Source: Dipetalonema caudispina
Taxonomy: Eukaryota > Nematoda > Chromadorea > Rhabditida > Onchocercidae
Length of the DNA stretch: 36,187 bases
Reading direction: 5' to 3'
Assembly (NCBI GenBank): GCA_013365325.1
Contig: JABVXV010000480.1
Coordinates: 1-36,187, forward strand
A program made the translations under genes and the position numbers. How positions within the stretch are numbered: position 1 is the stretch's first letter; each line of letters opens with the position of its first letter. Of this stretch, positions 32,989 through 36,187 are shown in pieces. Under the pieces are notes generated by a model. The model was not told where the DNA came from and searched no databases. It saw only the letters and a program-made list of their open reading frames with translations.

Positions 32989-35836
32989 TTATGCTGTAAT
33001 TATCAAAACAGTCAGATGAAAAGATCTAAGGATTAATGTAATTCGCCATTTGACAAACAGTACACTAATTATGATGAAAAAGCAAGTATACAATGGTACA
33101 GCTAATGTTACACTAATAAATGTATCCATGTTTAGCGTACCAATAATATCACCCGTTAGTTGCGACCGCTCAATCATTGATTCCTAGAAAGATTTATTGT
33201 ATTTGATTGACTGAGATGAATTAAGCTATTATCATCTCTCTGATTCCTACTATTATGTATGCTACTGGTGGATTAAAGAAGTAAATTTAGATGAAATTTA
33301 TCAATAAACATATTCACTAAGTGATTTAGAGGAAATTATTTAATGTTAAATAGGTTTGATTTTATTTAACATATTGTTTCTTAGCTTTATTCAATTTACA
33401 TTTTATGATCATGCATTCTGGCACTACCATGAATCTGACAAGCAATGAATTATTTGATAAAGAAAGCTAAATAAATACCTGTCGTGTAATAATTAACGGT
33501 AAAACATTTACTGATAGACGATCATCCTCAACTGGCAAAGACGCCTGGGATTCATTGTGCATCAGAAGTTTTGTTAATGTTGCCTTAATGTTGTTATCTC
33601 TGTTAACAAAAAGATTTCTTTTGAATAGGGAAATTTCGAAGGCTATCCTGAAGTTTCGATAATTCTGATTTAACTGTTTGAGAATAATTTACAGTTTTTC
33701 TAGTATCTTTTTTCTAATGAACTAGCCTTTGTGATTTCATTATCAAACTATTGTTTTTATCATTATGTTAAATCATTTATCAATGTAATGCATTCTTGGA
33801 ACTCAATACTTTTTATAGGCATTTTACCTTATTGAAATCATTTGGTAGTAATTGTACTGTCATTCGAAATGACAGAGTTAAAACCTCGAGGATACAGAAT
33901 TGTGCTATTGTGGTCTGCAACACATAACGAATTTTATTTCCAACAATACAGCTTAGCAAACGTTCTGCTTCGGCCTTCAATGCATGCTCTCTTCGAAATG
34001 GTAAAAGCCAATCTGAAAGAGAAGCATTAATTTTCAAATGTAGTAATGAAGGAATCATGATGTGTTTATTTCTACTACTCTAAGCAAACTCATTTGCATA
34101 ACTAATAATGATCATTGATGCATTCACTTGGATATTGATCGTCCATTTTTAGTACAATTATTTGTCCAAGATAATCCACGATGGTTACATCATTTAACGA
34201 AGCAAACCCAGGAGCTGTATCTTTGTAACCATATCGTAGTAATCCAAGTTTTAAGCCTTCATCAATAAAGAGTGTTTTATTTGTTATTCCATCATCATTG
34301 TAACAAAGGTAATATAATTTGTTGTTCCATCTTGCATAATAATATCTGTAACAAACAAAAAATTTAAATGTATGCAATTATTTCAATAATTAGAATTATT
34401 CAGTAAGCAAGCCTAAAAGCTTAGAATGAACATGCTTATATTGAAGAAATAATTACAAGATATTTTGCTAGAAATAGCCTTATAAACCGCTGTCATAAAC
34501 ATAAGGAAAATTATTGTACATCATAATTGTTAGCAAAACATTGAAATGTCAAATAAATAGTCTGATTTTCGATTAAAAAAAAGGGTTCAAAGAAATGAAT
34601 AATGTTCTAATTAATTCAATATAATTAGTCTCATGCTAGGTGCTATTTGTTAGTGCATGCATTGAAATAAAAAGTACGATTTTGTTACCAACTTAGGATG
34701 ATAACAACGACGGATTCGTGCAAATTTAGCCATTGGCCAATTTATTTTGCAGTAGAGAATGTCGTTGTAAATAGTCCAATTGCAAAAAGGAAGTATAATC
34801 CGTGCTTTAGGAGCATCAGTGATAAAAAAATTCACATTCTAAAATGCTTTGTTCATTTTAAATGAAATTAAATCATATAAGGAAATGACCAAATCTGTTT
34901 TTTGCCCTTCATGTAGCGTTGTATTTTTTAGACTTTTTGAAAGTTAAACTTTAAAGAATTTATTCCCATTATAAATTGCTAAAATTGATACATTAATGAC
35001 CTTTTCATATTTGGAACCTTCTAAAGTTGATATATTGGTGGTAACAAAATGTACGGTAGCTGTTGAGCAATCGAAATGTTCTGTTTCTACAAGAAACATC
35101 AGCTATTTACAGGTTAAACAATATCTGTTCAATCAGATTTGAGCTTTATCAGCCAAAAAATATTATTTGAGAAACAAAAAGCCTATAAAATATTCAAATT
35201 TTATAAGTTTATGAGTCATGTATTTCATGCTTATAAAAAAACACAGAAAGCAATAATTGAGCATTGCAGAAAGTATGACGAATAGGAACTAATAAGGGAA
35301 ATGATGAAATTGAATCATTAAAAGCTTCAAGTGATTAGTAAACTTTTTTTCGGAGCTTGATATAATAGCGACCTCGTAACGGATGATATATTCTGGGTTC
35401 ATTTTGTCAAATACTTCAAATAATCGTTGAAAACTTTTATTAATCCATACTTTAGATTTTGTTTGGTAAAAGGAAGTTAACTTTACTCGCATCAATAGTC
35501 TTTAAATCATGTAGAAAGTTCGCACTCGAAAAGATTATCATATCGGCAACGAAGATCACACCACCTTGTGTGATACCGTACACGGAATATTTGGAACCTA
35601 TCTAAATCAAATCAAATTTCAACTGTTCGACAGTATGAGGTGCAAAAGTATCCAATACAAAAAAAGACTCCACAACACCACTTTTATTGAATAATAAAAT
35701 GAAAAAAAAGAAACAGAACTTTACTATGAAGTGGTAAGTTGCAGTTAGCATCAGCGCATGTCGGTTCCAAACTACAAGCCATCGAATTCAGTATGACAAC
35801 TGAAACAAGCCAGCAACGACTAAGTGCCGCCGCCAT
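32989..35836 (-). CDS. Unrecognised secreted/type I membrane protein
   Basis: Proposed exons: 35836-35725, 35597-35487, 35449-35373, 35102-35001, 34838-34693, 34345-34128, 34012-33828, 33673-33479, 33183-32989, giving 446 residues with all phases compatible. It starts with a signal peptide (MAAALSRCWLVSVVILNS), then a Cys-bearing segment (PTCADANC). A large extracellular part follows with five or more glycosylation sites (NKS, NIS, NWT, NKT, NES) and cysteines in FDCSTATVHFV, PFCNWTIY, DILYCKINW, RRCYHP, YLCYND, LLSCIVG and FCILEV. One membrane helix lies near the C-terminus (FISVTLAVPLYTCFFIIISVLF), with a short basic tail. I do not recognise the family. A stretch with SVYGITQGGVIFVAD looks like beta-structure of an extracellular domain, but no match is claimed. 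The weakest points are the 37-nt intron 35486-35450 and the short 33683-side acceptor of exon 8. Existence as a gene is likely; exact ends are moderately sure. Confidence 0.68.
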
Positions 35837-36187
35837 CAGTGTCAGAACTCCGAGAAATGAATTTTGAAAATAAGAAAATTTGCAAAAAATTTACTTTGAT
35901 TTAAATTTATTTTTGAGAGAAAAAGGAGAAAACTCCAAAACGACGTGTTAAACATCAGTGATAATCTACTCGTCAGACTGAATTTTAACTGCTCTGTACG
36001 GAATTCTGTTTTCCTGAATATGTGATACCTCCGTCATATGTATAATCACCTATACATAATGGCCATTACAGATGATTGATCAGTTTTATCATGTTTTATG
36101 TAAAGAATTACAAAATACATAAGAATTTGCCTCGCTGAGGAAATCTATTCAGACAAACAAAAAAGGTATAAATAAGTGAATTTCGAC
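35837..36187. promoter_or_regulatory. Upstream region of the membrane-protein gene
   Basis: About 350 bp up to the window edge with no further exon seen. A possible acceptor (tctcggag) lies 11 nt before the ATG on the minus strand. No TATA box or other element can be named with confidence. Confidence 0.4.

Noticed and set aside
33842..34030. Plus-strand open frame opposite an exon of the membrane-protein gene
   Set aside because: Shadow of the minus-strand exon 34012-33828, which fits phase and neighbouring exons.

Overview
The window is AT-rich eukaryotic DNA (roughly 70% A+T by eye). It has compact multi-exon genes with short GT...AG introns, acceptors of the TTTCAG/TTTTAG type and many homopolymer and microsatellite tracts. 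A gene for a ground-like (hedgehog-related, GRL) protein, a family known from nematodes, marks it as nematode. Gene structure and base composition fit a clade III / filarial worm, but the species is an inference. There are no bacterial-style operons, CRISPR arrays, rRNA or recognisable tRNA genes.

Layout. 1-1718: (ATA)n microsatellite and AT-rich sequence with no gene. 1719-6289 (-): 13-exon DEAD-box RNA helicase of the DDX28 (mitochondrial) type. 6290-7826: 1.5 kb head-to-head intergenic region with a (CT)n tract and AT-rich palindromes. 7827-14176 (+): 18-exon NOC3 (NOC3L) gene for 60S ribosome assembly. 14177-15346: convergent intergenic region. 15347-17620 (-): 4-exon secreted ground-like protein. 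17621-20314: no supported gene. 20315-26041 (-): 8-exon rhodopsin-like seven-helix receptor with a divergent disulfide site and a (GATA)n array in one intron. 26042-30724: gene-free and low-complexity. 30725-32325: a foldback element of two ~0.58 kb inverted arms around a ~0.43 kb centre, which itself holds a perfect 21-bp-arm hairpin. 32989-35836 (-): 9-exon gene for an unrecognised type I membrane protein. 35837-36187: its upstream region.

How the genes relate. The only functional pairing I see is the divergent DDX28-like/NOC3 pair. One is a helicase type tied to the mitochondrial ribosome and the other an assembly factor for the cytosolic large subunit. They could share control elements in the 1.5 kb between them. 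The other three genes encode secreted or surface proteins with no evident link to each other.

Exon boundaries were derived by hand from reading frame, splice phase and family similarity. In all five models the summed exon length is a multiple of three. Three junctions are uncertain and are flagged. The foldback element is the most unusual structure in the window.
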